From an uncultured Clostridia bacterium (lineage in GTDB: Bacteria; Bacillota; Clostridia; TANB77; CAG-508): a stretch of 64,000 nt of DNA. The notes beneath the pieces were generated by a model. It saw only the letters and a list, made by a program, of their open reading frames with translations. It was not told where the DNA came from and did no database searches. The position numbers and the translations under genes were made by a program. Where the stretch lies: assembly GCA_934129745.1 (NCBI GenBank), contig CAKOWZ010000011.1, positions 1 through 64,000 of the forward strand. Reading direction: 5' to 3'. Of this stretch, positions 8,448 to 17,045 are shown one piece after another (position 1 is the stretch's first letter; each line of letters begins with the position of its first letter).

Positions 8448-9215
8448 ATGCCAAAATTTTTTGTTAATAATGAACAAGTTGATAATGGTAAAATTAGAAT
8501 TTTAGGAAAAGATATTAATCATATAAAAAATGTATTAAGAATGAAAATTGATGATACTTTTAATGTATGTAATGAAGATGATTCACAAAATTATGTAGTT
8601 AAAATTGCTAGATTTGAGGAACAAGAGATTATTTGTGATATTATCGAAAAATGTGAAAATAGTGCAGAATCTAATGTAAAAGTTCATATTTTTCAGGGAT
8701 TACCAAAATCAGATAAAATGGAATTAATTATTCAGAAATCAGTTGAATTAGGAGTTCAAAAAATTACTCCTGTTGAAATGAAAAGATGTGTTGTAAAATT
8801 AGATGGAAAAGATAAAATTAAAAAAATAGAAAGATGGCAAAAAATTGCTGAAGTTGCAGCAAAACAAAGTGGTAGAGATATTGTACCAGAAATATGTTCT
8901 GTAAAAAATGTTAAGGAAATTTCAAGTGATTTTAGTAAATTTGATTTAGTTATTTTGTGTTATGAAAATGAAAAAAATATTTTCCTAAAAGATGTTTTAA
9001 AAGAATTGGCTAAAAGAAATTTGAATTCTGTTCAGGAGTTAAAAATTGCTGTTATTATTGGACCTGAAGGTGGAATTGATATTTCTGAAGTTGAATATAT
9101 GGAACAAAATGGTGCAAAAGTTGTAAGTCTTGGAAATAGAATTTTAAGGACTGAAACTGTTGGATTATCTTTGTTAAGTATTATTATGTATGAATTCGAA
9201 AGGAATGAAAGATAG
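8448..9215 (+). CDS. rsmE: 16S rRNA (uracil-1498-N3)-methyltransferase
   Basis: RsmE methylates U1498 of 16S rRNA in the assembled 30S subunit. The 255-residue protein has the N-terminal PUA-like part (HIKNVLRM) and the C-terminal SPOUT trefoil knot with IIGPEGG, LGNRILRTETV, the S-adenosylmethionine-binding elements of the family. The open frame extends upstream to 8364, but the ATG at 8448 has GGAAAGAGAG before it and fits the family N-terminus MPKFFV. It opens a housekeeping run that goes on to fmt. Confidence 0.94.
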   Translation: MPKFFVNNEQVDNGKIRILGKDINHIKNVLRMKIDDTFNVCNEDDSQNYVVKIARFEEQEIICDIIEKCENSAESNVKVHIFQGLPKSDKMELIIQKSVELGVQKITPVEMKRCVVKLDGKDKIKKIERWQKIAEVAAKQSGRDIVPEICSVKNVKEISSDFSKFDLVILCYENEKNIFLKDVLKELAKRNLNSVQELKIAVIIGPEGGIDISEVEYMEQNGAKVVSLGNRILRTETVGLSLLSIIMYEFERNER

Positions 9216-9216
9216 T

Positions 9217-10314
9217 ATGAGTAAAGTTGCTGAAAAAAATGAAGTTATTAATGAAAATGTTGAGGTAAATAATAGTTCAAAAAAAAGCAAAAAATTAAAA
9301 GCAGATTCAACTGGTAAAAAAAGTGAGAAAGAAAAAGTGGAAAAGGCATCAGCTAGTGGAAACAGTGGAAAGACAAAATCAAAAAAGGTAGAAGTTAGTG
9401 GAGAAAATAAAAAAACAGAATCAAAAAAAATATCAAATAGTGAAAGTAGTGAAAAAACTAGTTCTGAAAAAAGTACATCAAATTTAAAAAAAGCAAGTGA
9501 AAAAAAAGAGTTGAAAAATGAAAATACTAAAAATATAGAGAAAACAAATACAGAAAAAAAGAAAAGTGCCAAAATTGCGAAAGAAAGCACAAGCAAAAAT
9601 AAAAATTTAAGTACAAGCAAAAGTTCAAATAAAAATTTAAAGACAGCTCAAAAAACTAAACAAAAAAAGAATGATGAAAAACTAAAAATAATTGATGATG
9701 ATTTAGATGATGAAAAATTAGAAATAATTGATGAAAATGATGAAAAAAGTGAAAATAATAAAGATAGTAAAATTATAGATGATGAAGATGAAAATCAGAA
9801 AAATGAGCAATCTGATGAAAACAAATATGATACAGTAAGTTTGAAAGAAATTAGAGAAGCAATTGAAAATAAAGTTGATAAAAAACAGAAAAAAAGTGTT
9901 ATAAAAAAAGTATTAATTAATTTTGGAATTGGAATAGCAATGATTATATTTCTAATATTGGTAATAATGGGAAATAAAAATATTAGTGCTGATGTGTTAG
10001 AAAAAGATATGAAAATTATGACTTTATTTATATTAGGAATTGGAATTTTTACACTTGAATTAGCATATCAAAAAGATAAAACAGAAATAGTAATTAATGC
10101 TATTGAAATATTAATTTTTGGAGCAGCTAATTTATGTCTAATTTATATTTTTAAATTATATATTGGTCAATTAATGTATGCAACAATTGGAATTGGTGCT
10201 ACTGTAATTGGATATTATGTGTTAAAATCAATTATTATGTCAATTATAAGTGTTAGAAAATTTAAAAAAGATAATAGTGATATTAAAGAAATTGTTGAGA
10301 AAAAAGTGATTTAA
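9217..10314 (+). CDS. Unknown membrane protein with long Lys/Ser/Glu-rich N-terminal region
   Basis: The 365-residue product has about 235 residues of low-complexity, highly charged sequence (Lys, Ser, Glu, Asn, then Asp/Glu-rich blocks IIDDDLDDEK), followed by about four hydrophobic segments between residues 237 and 345 and a short basic tail. I recognise no family. The N-terminal half is probably disordered and cytoplasmic. The gene starts 1 base after the rsmE stop; the ATG at 9217 has AAAGGA 12 bases upstream. ATGs at 9190 and 9205 are alternatives that overlap rsmE. It is followed by yicC. Confidence 0.7.
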   Translation: MSKVAEKNEVINENVEVNNSSKKSKKLKADSTGKKSEKEKVEKASASGNSGKTKSKKVEVSGENKKTESKKISNSESSEKTSSEKSTSNLKKASEKKELKNENTKNIEKTNTEKKKSAKIAKESTSKNKNLSTSKSSNKNLKTAQKTKQKKNDEKLKIIDDDLDDEKLEIIDENDEKSENNKDSKIIDDEDENQKNEQSDENKYDTVSLKEIREAIENKVDKKQKKSVIKKVLINFGIGIAMIIFLILVIMGNKNISADVLEKDMKIMTLFILGIGIFTLELAYQKDKTEIVINAIEILIFGAANLCLIYIFKLYIGQLMYATIGIGATVIGYYVLKSIIMSIISVRKFKKDNSDIKEIVEKKVI

Positions 10315-10443
10315 ATTATTAAAAAGTGAGAAATATTATAAATTATACTGATTTATAAAGTTATAGATATATTAAGTTATGAAACAAAGTAGATAATTTA
10401 AAGGTAAAACAGAAAACTAATGTTGAGAAAGGAAGTAGTAACT

Positions 10444-11319
10444 ATGAAAAGCATGACAGGATTTGGAAGAAGTAAACTAGAAGAAAATTCAAGAGAATAT
10501 ATTGTTGAAATAAAATCTGTAAATCATAAATATAGTGATATTTCAATAAAAATGCCAAGGAATATTATGTGCTTTGAGGAAAAAATTAAAAAAAATATTT
10601 CAAGTAATATTTCTCGAGGAAAAGTTGATGTATTTATTACATTTAACAATTATAGTAATGAAGGAAAAAATGTTATAATTAATAAAGAATTAGCTAAAAA
10701 TTATATTAATCAATTAATTGAGTTAGCTGATGAAACAGGATTAGATAAAAATATTCGACTTACTGAAATTACTAAAATGCCAGATGTTTTACAACTAAAA
10801 ATTGAAGATGATGAAAGTGATGTGATTTGGCAAGAACTAGAAAAATGTGTAAATCAAGCAGTTAGAAATTTTGTCCAAATGAGAGAGATTGAAGGAGAAA
10901 AAATTAAACAAGATTTATCAACAAGAATATGCAGTATAGAAAAATTAGTTAATGGAATTTTTTCTAATACCACTGGACTTCTTGAAGAATATGTAGTAAA
11001 ATTAAAAGAAAGAGTTAAAGAAGTACTTCAAACAGATATTGTTGATGAGACAAGATTAGCTCAAGAAATTGTTATATATTCTGATAAATGTTCTGTTGAA
11101 GAAGAACTTACAAGATTACATAGTCATATAGGACAATTTAAAGATTTATTGGAAACACAAGGACCTGTAGGAAAAAAATTGGATTTTTTAATTCAGGAAA
11201 TGAATAGAGAAACCAATACTATTGCTTCTAAATCAGTCAAATTGGAAATTACAAATTTAACAATTGAAATTAAAACAGGATTAGAAGATATTAGAGAACA
11301 GATTCAAAATATTGAGTAG
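10444..11319 (+). CDS. yicC: YicC family endoribonuclease
   Basis: The 291-residue protein has the typical start MKSMTGFGR and EIKSVNHKY, and the C-terminal block GPVGKKLDFLIQEMNRETNT that ends YicC/YloC proteins. E. coli YicC is reported to be an endoribonuclease acting in small RNA turnover. An ATG at 10420 is in frame but has no binding site; ATG 10444 has AAAGGAAG 8 bases upstream. In many Firmicutes yicC (yloC) precedes gmk and rpoZ, as here. Confidence 0.93.
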   Translation: MKSMTGFGRSKLEENSREYIVEIKSVNHKYSDISIKMPRNIMCFEEKIKKNISSNISRGKVDVFITFNNYSNEGKNVIINKELAKNYINQLIELADETGLDKNIRLTEITKMPDVLQLKIEDDESDVIWQELEKCVNQAVRNFVQMREIEGEKIKQDLSTRICSIEKLVNGIFSNTTGLLEEYVVKLKERVKEVLQTDIVDETRLAQEIVIYSDKCSVEEELTRLHSHIGQFKDLLETQGPVGKKLDFLIQEMNRETNTIASKSVKLEITNLTIEIKTGLEDIREQIQNIE

Positions 11320-11427
11320 TATAAAATTATTATTTTATATAAATAATTCAAATGATAAATATTAAAAGTAAAATAGAAAGGAACATAATTTGTTATATAG
11401 TTCCTAAAAAAGAAAGGGTGTATAAAA

Positions 11428-11616
11428 ATGATAGTAAAACCAACAGTTACAGAGTTATTAACTAAAACAGAAAACAGATTTAAATTAGTAATTGCTACTT
11501 CAAAAAGAGCGAGACAAATAGCAGAAGGAAGTGAAGTATTAACAGATTCTGATGATGTATCACCTGTATCATTAGCTGCAGATGAAATTATGGAAGGAAA
11601 GGTGAAAGTATGTTAA
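11428..11616 (+). CDS. rpoZ: DNA-directed RNA polymerase omega subunit
   Basis: Omega helps fold and hold beta-prime in RNA polymerase. The 62-residue protein shows the family pattern: KPTVTELL near the start, NRFKLVIATSKRARQI as conserved helix, and PVSLAADEI near the end. It overlaps gmk by 7 bases, so the two are translationally coupled. In most Firmicutes rpoZ comes after gmk; here the order is reversed. Confidence 0.93.
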   Translation: MIVKPTVTELLTKTENRFKLVIATSKRARQIAEGSEVLTDSDDVSPVSLAADEIMEGKVKVC

Positions 11617-12185
11617 TCCTATTATCAGGTGTTTCAGGAGCAGGAAAAGACACAATAAAAAAAGAATTAATTAAAAGAATGGAAAATGTAGAATCTTTAC
11701 CATCATACACAGATAGAGCACCTCGTGAAGGAGATATACCAGGGGTTATTTATAATTTTGTCACAACTCAAGAATTTGAGAAAATGATAAAAAATAATGA
11801 ACTTTATGAATATGATGTTCATCATGAACATTATTATGGTACATCAAGAAAACTGATGAATGAAAAAATCAAGAGTGGAAAAATTATTATAAAAGATATA
11901 GATGTTAATGGTACAGAAAGATTGATTGATTTATTAAAAAAAGATACAAAAGTTGTAACAATTTTCTTAAGAGTTCCTAAAGAAGTATTACGTAAAAGAC
12001 TTGAAAATAGAATTGATAAACCATCTGAAAAAGATATTACTTTAAGATTAAATAGATTAGATTATGAAGAATCTAAAATCGGATTATATGATTATGTTTT
12101 AAAAAATAATGATTTAGAAAAAACAGTTGATATTATTATGACAATTATTAAACATGAAATGGAAAACAAAGAAACTGAGTTTTAG
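11610..12185 (+). CDS. gmk: Guanylate kinase
   Basis: Gmk phosphorylates GMP to GDP with ATP. The 191-residue protein has the P-loop GVSGAGKDT at residues 7-15 (Asp14 where most family members have Ser), the GMP-binding SYTDRAPREGD stretch, and YEYDVHHEHYYGTS, a slightly divergent form of the usual E-x-HxNxYGT motif. The start overlaps the end of rpoZ. Some substitutions at usually conserved positions make it a divergent but complete member. Confidence 0.9.
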   Translation: MLILLSGVSGAGKDTIKKELIKRMENVESLPSYTDRAPREGDIPGVIYNFVTTQEFEKMIKNNELYEYDVHHEHYYGTSRKLMNEKIKSGKIIIKDIDVNGTERLIDLLKKDTKVVTIFLRVPKEVLRKRLENRIDKPSEKDITLRLNRLDYEESKIGLYDYVLKNNDLEKTVDIIMTIIKHEMENKETEF

Positions 12186-12202
12186 GCTTAGTTTCTTTGT
12201 TT
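12164..12202 (+). terminator. Hairpin overlapping the end of gmk
   Basis: AAACAAAGAAACT (12164-12176) pairs exactly with AGTTTCTTTGTTT (12190-12202). The following T run is interrupted, so termination may be partial. Confidence 0.6.
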
Positions 12203-12248
12203 ATATACTTTTTAATGTATAATAAGAGTGAATCAGAGGTTTAATAAG

Positions 12249-12304
12249 TTGTCGAAATTTGGCGAACGAATTTTCTTGCATATTAGAAAAAATCATTGTA
12301 TAAT
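12249..12304 (+). promoter_or_regulatory. priA promoter with tandem Spo0A-like boxes
   Basis: TTGTCGAA at 12249-12256 matches the Spo0A box; TTGGCGAA at 12259-12266 is a one-mismatch copy 10 bp further. TTGCAT (12276-12281) and TATAAT (12299-12304) with 17-bp spacing form the promoter. Box centres fall near -58 and -48. Confidence 0.55.
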
Positions 12305-12457
12305 ATAAACATAGATTGAAATTTTAATCATGATAAATTTTATCAATATAATTTTAAACTAAAAAAGTTAATTCTAAATTAAATTCAAATTTAATTGAAA
12401 ATTAAAAAGTGAACTGTTATAATAAGGTGGTGAATTATAAAAAAACAAGGAGAAAAA

Positions 12458-14706
12458 ATGATAGCGGAAGTTATTATAAATAGTAATGTAAAAAATTTAA
12501 ATAGAACTTTTGATTATAATATTCCATTTGAGATGGAAGAAAAAGTAAATATTGGAAGTAGAGTATTAGTAAAATTCGGGAATATAAAAAAATTAGAAGA
12601 AGGTTTTGTTGTTGATATTAAAGAAAATAGTGATTTTAATGTTAAAGATATTTCTGTTGTAGAAGAAAAAGATTTTATAGATGAGCCTAAAATTGAACTT
12701 GCTAAATGGATGGCACATAGGTATTTTTGTAATGTCTCTGATTGTATTAAATTGATGTTACCTCCAGGAACAGGTACTAAAGATGTAGAAAAAAGAGTTA
12801 AAGAAAAATCTTTGAACTGTGTGAAATTATTAAAAACAGAAATTGAAATAAATGATGATATTGAAAATAAAATTCTAAAATCAGAAAAACAAATAAAAGT
12901 ATTAAGATTTTTGATTGATAATAATGATGTTTTAATTAATGAATTAGAAGCTTTTACAGATGTTTCTAAAGCAATTATAAAAACTTTAGAAAAAAATGGA
13001 TATGTAGAAATTTATGAAAAAAAAGTTGAAAGAAATCCTTTTTTACACAAAGTTATTGAAAAAAATTTTAATTTAAATTTAACAGATGAACAACAATATG
13101 CTTATAATATGGTAGAAAATGCAATTGATGATTATATGAATTCAGAATTTTTACTTTTTGGTGTAACTCGGATCACGGAAAAACAGAAGTGTATTTACAA
13201 TTAATACAAAAGGTATTAAATGAAGGAAAATCAAGTATTATGTTAGTACCAGAAATTTCATTAACACCTCAAACTGTAGACAGATTTATTGCTAGATTTG
13301 GACAAGATAATATTGCTGTTTTACATAGTAAATTATCAGTTGGTGAAAGATATGATCAATGGTATAAAATAAAATCTGGAAAAGCAAAAATTATTATAGG
13401 TGCAAGATCTGCAATATTTGCACCTGTAAATGATTTAGGAATAATTATAATTGATGAAGAACATGATAGTTCTTATAAGTCTGAGATGTCTCCAAGATAT
13501 AATGTAAAAGATGTTGCAAGATATCTAGGAAAAAAATATGATATTCCAATTGTATATGGTAGTGCAACTCCTGATATGGATACATATCATAGAGCATTAA
13601 ATGGAGATATTGAATTATTAGAATTAACAAAAAGAGCAAATAATTCGAGTTTACCAAATGTTGAAGTTGTTGATTTAAAACAAGAACTTGCAAATGGAAA
13701 TAGAAGTATGATAAGTAAAAAACTATATGAAGCTATTAAAGAAAATTTAAAAGCAAAAAAACAAACAATTTTGTTTTTGAATAGAAGAGGATATTCAACA
13801 TTTATAATGTGTAGAGATTGTGGATATACAGCTAAATGCAAGAATTGTAATATAACAATGACATATCATATAAAGCAAAATAAATTAAAATGTCATTATT
13901 GTGGATATGAATGTAATGCATTAACAGTTTGCCCTGATTGTAAAAGTAATAATATTAGATATTTTGGAACAGGTACACAAAAATTAGAAGTTGAGATAAA
14001 TAAAATGTTCCCAATGGCTTCAACAATTAGAATGGATGTTGATACAGTTACAAAGAAAAATTCTCATGAAGAAATTTTAAATAAATTTAAAAATGAAAAT
14101 ATAGATATTTTAATTGGAACACAAATGGTTGTAAAAGGACATCATTTTCCAAATGTAACATTAGTTGGAGTAATTGCAGCAGATACTAATTTAAATATTG
14201 ATGATTATAGAGCAAGTGAAAAAACTTTTCAAATTTTAACACAAGTAGCAGGAAGAGCAGGACGAGAAAAAGATGAAGGTAAGGTTATTATTCAAACTTA
14301 TAATCCTGATAATTTTAGTATAGAATTTTCTAAAAAACAAGATTATAAATTGTTTTATAATTTAGAATCAACATTAAGAAAACAGTTGAAATATCCACCT
14401 TTTTGTGATATAATAATGCTCGGATTTAGCTCAGAGAATGAAAATGAAATAAAAAGAGTAAGTGGAGAGGTTCACAAATATTTAAAACAAAGAATAGATA
14501 CAGAAAATATACCAATAATGTTGTATACACCAGTTCCTGCACCAATAGATAGAATAAAAAATAAATTTAGATGGAGAATGATTATTAAATGCAAATTTGG
14601 TGATGATATTATTGATATTGTAAATGATTGTATAAAAAATGTTTTTGATAAAAAAAATACTAGTGTTAGTATGATTGTGGATGTAAATCCTAATAATATG
14701 TTATAG
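12458..14706 (+). CDS. priA: Primosomal replication-restart helicase PriA, requiring two +1 frameshifts
   Basis: PriA recognises stalled forks and loads the replicative helicase. Read with two +1 shifts the product has 748 residues and complete architecture: N-terminal DNA-binding domain, Walker A GVTGSGKT (Gly238-Thr242 region), DEEH motif, a zinc-binding region with Cys pairs (CRDCG, CKNC, CHYCG, CPDC), and the C-terminal helicase lobe with QVAGRAGR. As written, the frame breaks inside Walker A: extra C residues at 13169 and 13176 make two CGG codons. Unshifted translation stops at 13204 after 248 residues. The downstream part is intact and conserved with no other damage, which argues against a decayed gene. 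Sequencing error, pseudogene and recoding remain possible; see findings. ATG 12458 follows AAGGAG. Confidence 0.9.
13169..13179 (+). other. Double +1 frameshift site in priA at two CGG codons
   Basis: The sequence ACT C GGA TCA C GGA AAA would encode Thr-Gly-Ser-Gly-Lys if both C residues (13169, 13176) were skipped. In the frame the ribosome occupies at each point, the codon met is CGG and the next base is A, so both sites are the quadruplet CGGA. The conserved Walker A glycines are exactly restored. Confidence 0.75.
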
Positions 14707-14718
14707 AGGTGGGAAAAA

Positions 14719-15189
14719 ATGGCAATAAGAAATATAAGAGAAGATGGAGACGAAATTTTAAGAAAAAAATGCAGAACAGTTGAGGTAGTAGATAATAAAG
14801 TAAAACAATTAGTAGAGGATATGCTTGAAACTATGTATAAATACAATGGAGTTGGTCTTGCTGCACCACAAGTTGGAGTATTAAAAAGAGTGGTGGTTAT
14901 TGATATTGATGATGGAAATGGACCTTATGTTTTAATAAATCCTGAAATTATTAAAGAAAAAGGTGAACAAGAAGTTGAAGAAGGTTGTTTAAGTTTTCCA
15001 AATAAATTTGGTAAAATTATTAGACCAGCTGAAGTAACTGTTAAAGCTTGGGATATTGATGGAAAAGAATACAAAATAAAAGCTAAAGAATTATTAGCAC
15101 AAGCAATTTCTCATGAAGTTGATCATTTAGATGGAATTTTATTTGTTGATAAAGTTATTCCTGGAACTTTGGAAGTTGTTAAAAATTAG
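14719..15189 (+). CDS. def: Peptide deformylase
   Basis: Def removes the formyl group from N-terminal formylmethionine using a metal ion. The 156-residue protein has all three motifs: GVGLAAPQVG (44-53), EGCLSFP with the metal Cys, and HEVDHLDG with His132, Glu133 and His136. It follows priA by 12 bases and precedes fmt, the common Firmicutes order. ATG with GAGGTGGG upstream. Confidence 0.96.
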   Translation: MAIRNIREDGDEILRKKCRTVEVVDNKVKQLVEDMLETMYKYNGVGLAAPQVGVLKRVVVIDIDDGNGPYVLINPEIIKEKGEQEVEEGCLSFPNKFGKIIRPAEVTVKAWDIDGKEYKIKAKELLAQAISHEVDHLDGILFVDKVIPGTLEVVKN

Positions 15190-15208
15190 TAAATATGGAG
15201 GAATGTTA

Positions 15209-16195
15209 ATGCTTAATATATTATTTATGGGAACACCTGATTTTGCAAGAGATTCATTAGAAGCGGTATATAATGCAGGTCACAATATAATAGGTGTTGT
15301 AACAAATGTTGATAAACCAAAAGGAAGAGGAATGAAATTAATGGCATCTCCTGTCAAAGAATTTGCTATTTCAAAAAATATTCCTGTTTATCAACCAGAA
15401 AAGGTAAGAAAAAATACAGAATTTATAGAAGAAATGGCTAATTTAAAACCAGATGTAATATGTGTTGTAGCATATGGAAAAATATTACCAAAAGAAATAT
15501 TAGAAATTCCTAAATTAGGATGTATAAATGTTCATGGTTCTTTATTACCAAAATATAGAGGAGCTGCACCAATTCAATGGGCTGTTTTAAATGGTGATAA
15601 AAAAACAGGTATTACAACAATGTATATGGATGAAGGAATGGATACAGGTGATATAATTTTAAAACAAGAAGTTGATATTGATGAAAATGAAACAACTGGA
15701 GAATTATGGAATAAATTATCAAAAATTGGTGGAGAATTACTAGTAAAAACTTTGAAAGTTATAGAAAATGGAACAGCACCACGTATAAAACAAGGAGAAG
15801 AATTTACACATGCGCCAATGCTTAATAAAGAAATGTCTAAAATTGATTGGGAAAATCAAGATACTGAAACAATTAAAAATCTTATAAGAGGATTAAATCC
15901 AATTATGGGAGCATATTCAATGTTAGATGGAAGAAAAATAAAATTTTGGAGAGCAAAAGCATTAACAGATAATGAGATATTTGAAATGTGTCCTGAATTA
16001 AACAATTATAAAGATAGATATTATGATTTATTTCCAGGAACAATTTTATTTTGTGATGATAAAACTGGATTATTTATAAAAACAATAGATGGGGCTATAG
16101 AAGTTCTTGAAATTCAAGGAGAAAATGCTAAAAAAATGGATATTAAGGATTTTTTAAGAGGAAATAAACTATATGCTGCTTCAGTTTTTGAATAG
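15209..16195 (+). CDS. fmt: Methionyl-tRNA formyltransferase
   Basis: Fmt formylates initiator Met-tRNA with 10-formyl-tetrahydrofolate. The 328-residue protein shows MGTPDFA near the start, the formyl-folate site HGSLLPKYRGAAPIQWA, and a C-terminal oligonucleotide-binding domain. The frame is open upstream into def, but GGAGGA at 15197-15202 best fits the ATG at 15209. In many Firmicutes rsmB follows; here an unrelated secretion cluster does. Confidence 0.96.
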   Translation: MLNILFMGTPDFARDSLEAVYNAGHNIIGVVTNVDKPKGRGMKLMASPVKEFAISKNIPVYQPEKVRKNTEFIEEMANLKPDVICVVAYGKILPKEILEIPKLGCINVHGSLLPKYRGAAPIQWAVLNGDKKTGITTMYMDEGMDTGDIILKQEVDIDENETTGELWNKLSKIGGELLVKTLKVIENGTAPRIKQGEEFTHAPMLNKEMSKIDWENQDTETIKNLIRGLNPIMGAYSMLDGRKIKFWRAKALTDNEIFEMCPELNNYKDRYYDLFPGTILFCDDKTGLFIKTIDGAIEVLEIQGENAKKMDIKDFLRGNKLYAASVFE

Positions 16196-16210
16196 AAGAT
16201 ATGGCTTAAT

Positions 16211-16249
16211 ATTACAAAAATATTACAAAGAAATTACAACTATATTACA
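16211..16249 (+). promoter_or_regulatory. Four ATTACA repeats with exact 11-bp period
   Basis: ATTACA occurs at 16211, 16222, 16233 and 16244. The spacing places all copies on one face of the helix, as in binding arrays of response regulators. TATAAT at 16291-16296 follows, and the exported protein gene starts at 16325. The protein that binds is unknown. Confidence 0.6.
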
Positions 16250-16324
16250 TTTGCAAAAATATATTGTTATTTTTTTCCAATATGATAAAATATAATTGTA
16301 ATTTAGTAAATGGGAGGAAATATT

Positions 16325-16837
16325 ATGAGCCAAAGAAAAAATAAGAAAAATTTAGTTTTAGTTATTTTATTATTACTAGTTGTTGGTATGGCTGTTGGTT
16401 ATGCAGCATTATCACAAGCTCTAGTTATTAATGGTACTGCAAATATTACTGCACAATGGAATATTGAATTTACTAAAATAGAAGCTGGAAATTTGATTGG
16501 AGCTGAACAAGCATCAGAACCTACATATACAGCTACTACAGCTACATTTAATGTTAATTTGTTATATCCAGGAGCAATAGCTGAATATAAAGTGACAGTT
16601 GAAAATAAAGGAAATATAAATGCTGTTTTAAAAAGTGTTGATGGTATAGATACAGCAAATAGTGCATCTCCAACTGAGGTGAAATTTTCAATTGATGCTG
16701 ACACAAATGATACATTAAATGCAGGAAATTCAAAAATATATACTGTTAAAGTAGAATGGCCTGCTTCATCAGAAGTAGTTCCAGAAACTATGTCAAAAAC
16801 AGCTACTATAACATTGAATTATACACAAGCAGAATAA
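16325..16837 (+). CDS. Small exported protein, probable SipW-type signal peptidase substrate
   Basis: The 170-residue protein has a basic start (MSQRKNKKN), a hydrophobic segment (residues 10-27) and then GYAALSQALVINGTANI, the region seen at the cleavage site of many TasA/CalY-like or SipW-cluster proteins. The rest (about 130 residues) is Thr/Ala/Asn-rich and predicted beta-sandwich in character, ending without anchor. The neighbouring SipW-like peptidase at 17693 is the obvious partner. GGGAGGA lies 7 bases before the ATG at 16325. It could be a fibre or matrix subunit; this is inference from context. Confidence 0.65.
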   Translation: MSQRKNKKNLVLVILLLLVVGMAVGYAALSQALVINGTANITAQWNIEFTKIEAGNLIGAEQASEPTYTATTATFNVNLLYPGAIAEYKVTVENKGNINAVLKSVDGIDTANSASPTEVKFSIDADTNDTLNAGNSKIYTVKVEWPASSEVVPETMSKTATITLNYTQAE

Positions 16838-16845
16838 TAAACTAT

Positions 16846-16888
16846 AATAAAAGTACTATTTGTTTAATTCAAAATAGTACTTTTATTT
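16846..16888 (+). terminator. Terminator after the first SipW-cluster gene
   Basis: ATAAAAGTACTATTTG pairs with AAAATAGTACTTTTAT over a short loop, ending in T-rich sequence. Confidence 0.75.
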
Positions 16889-16958
16889 AATCAATAACAT
16901 AAAAATTTTTGTTATTATAAATTATAAATATTATAAATTAATAAATTTTGTAAATTGA

Positions 16959-17028
16959 TTATTATAAATTACTAAGATAATTATTATAAATTACTAACAG
17001 GAAAGGAGTGTATAATTTTTATTATACA
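16959..17028 (+). promoter_or_regulatory. Leader of the second exported protein: direct repeats, distant RBS, hairpin
   Basis: TTATTATAAATTACTAA occurs at 16959 and again 22 bp later at 16981. AAAGGAG at 17002-17008 is the only good binding site but lies 37 bases before the ATG at 17046. The 8-bp hairpin TGTATAAT-TTTT-ATTATACA (17009-17028) stands between them; folding it out leaves about 17 bases. Confidence 0.5.
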
Positions 17029-17045
17029 TTGTAAATATTGATAAT

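Noticed and set aside
9174..9620. Minus-strand hydrophobic Phe/Leu-rich open frame of 148 codons
   Set aside because: It is the complement of the Lys/Glu/Ser-rich gene at 9217; poly-A-rich codons read backwards give Phe and Leu.
12458..14706. Calling priA a pseudogene
   Set aside because: The only lesions are two extra bases in Walker A; all other domains are intact, the protein is normally important for replication restart, and the same lesion type recurs in recD2.
13189..14706. Independent downstream gene starting at GTG 13189
   Set aside because: GTG 13189 is an internal valine codon of PriA; there is no ribosome binding site before it and it would begin just after Walker A.
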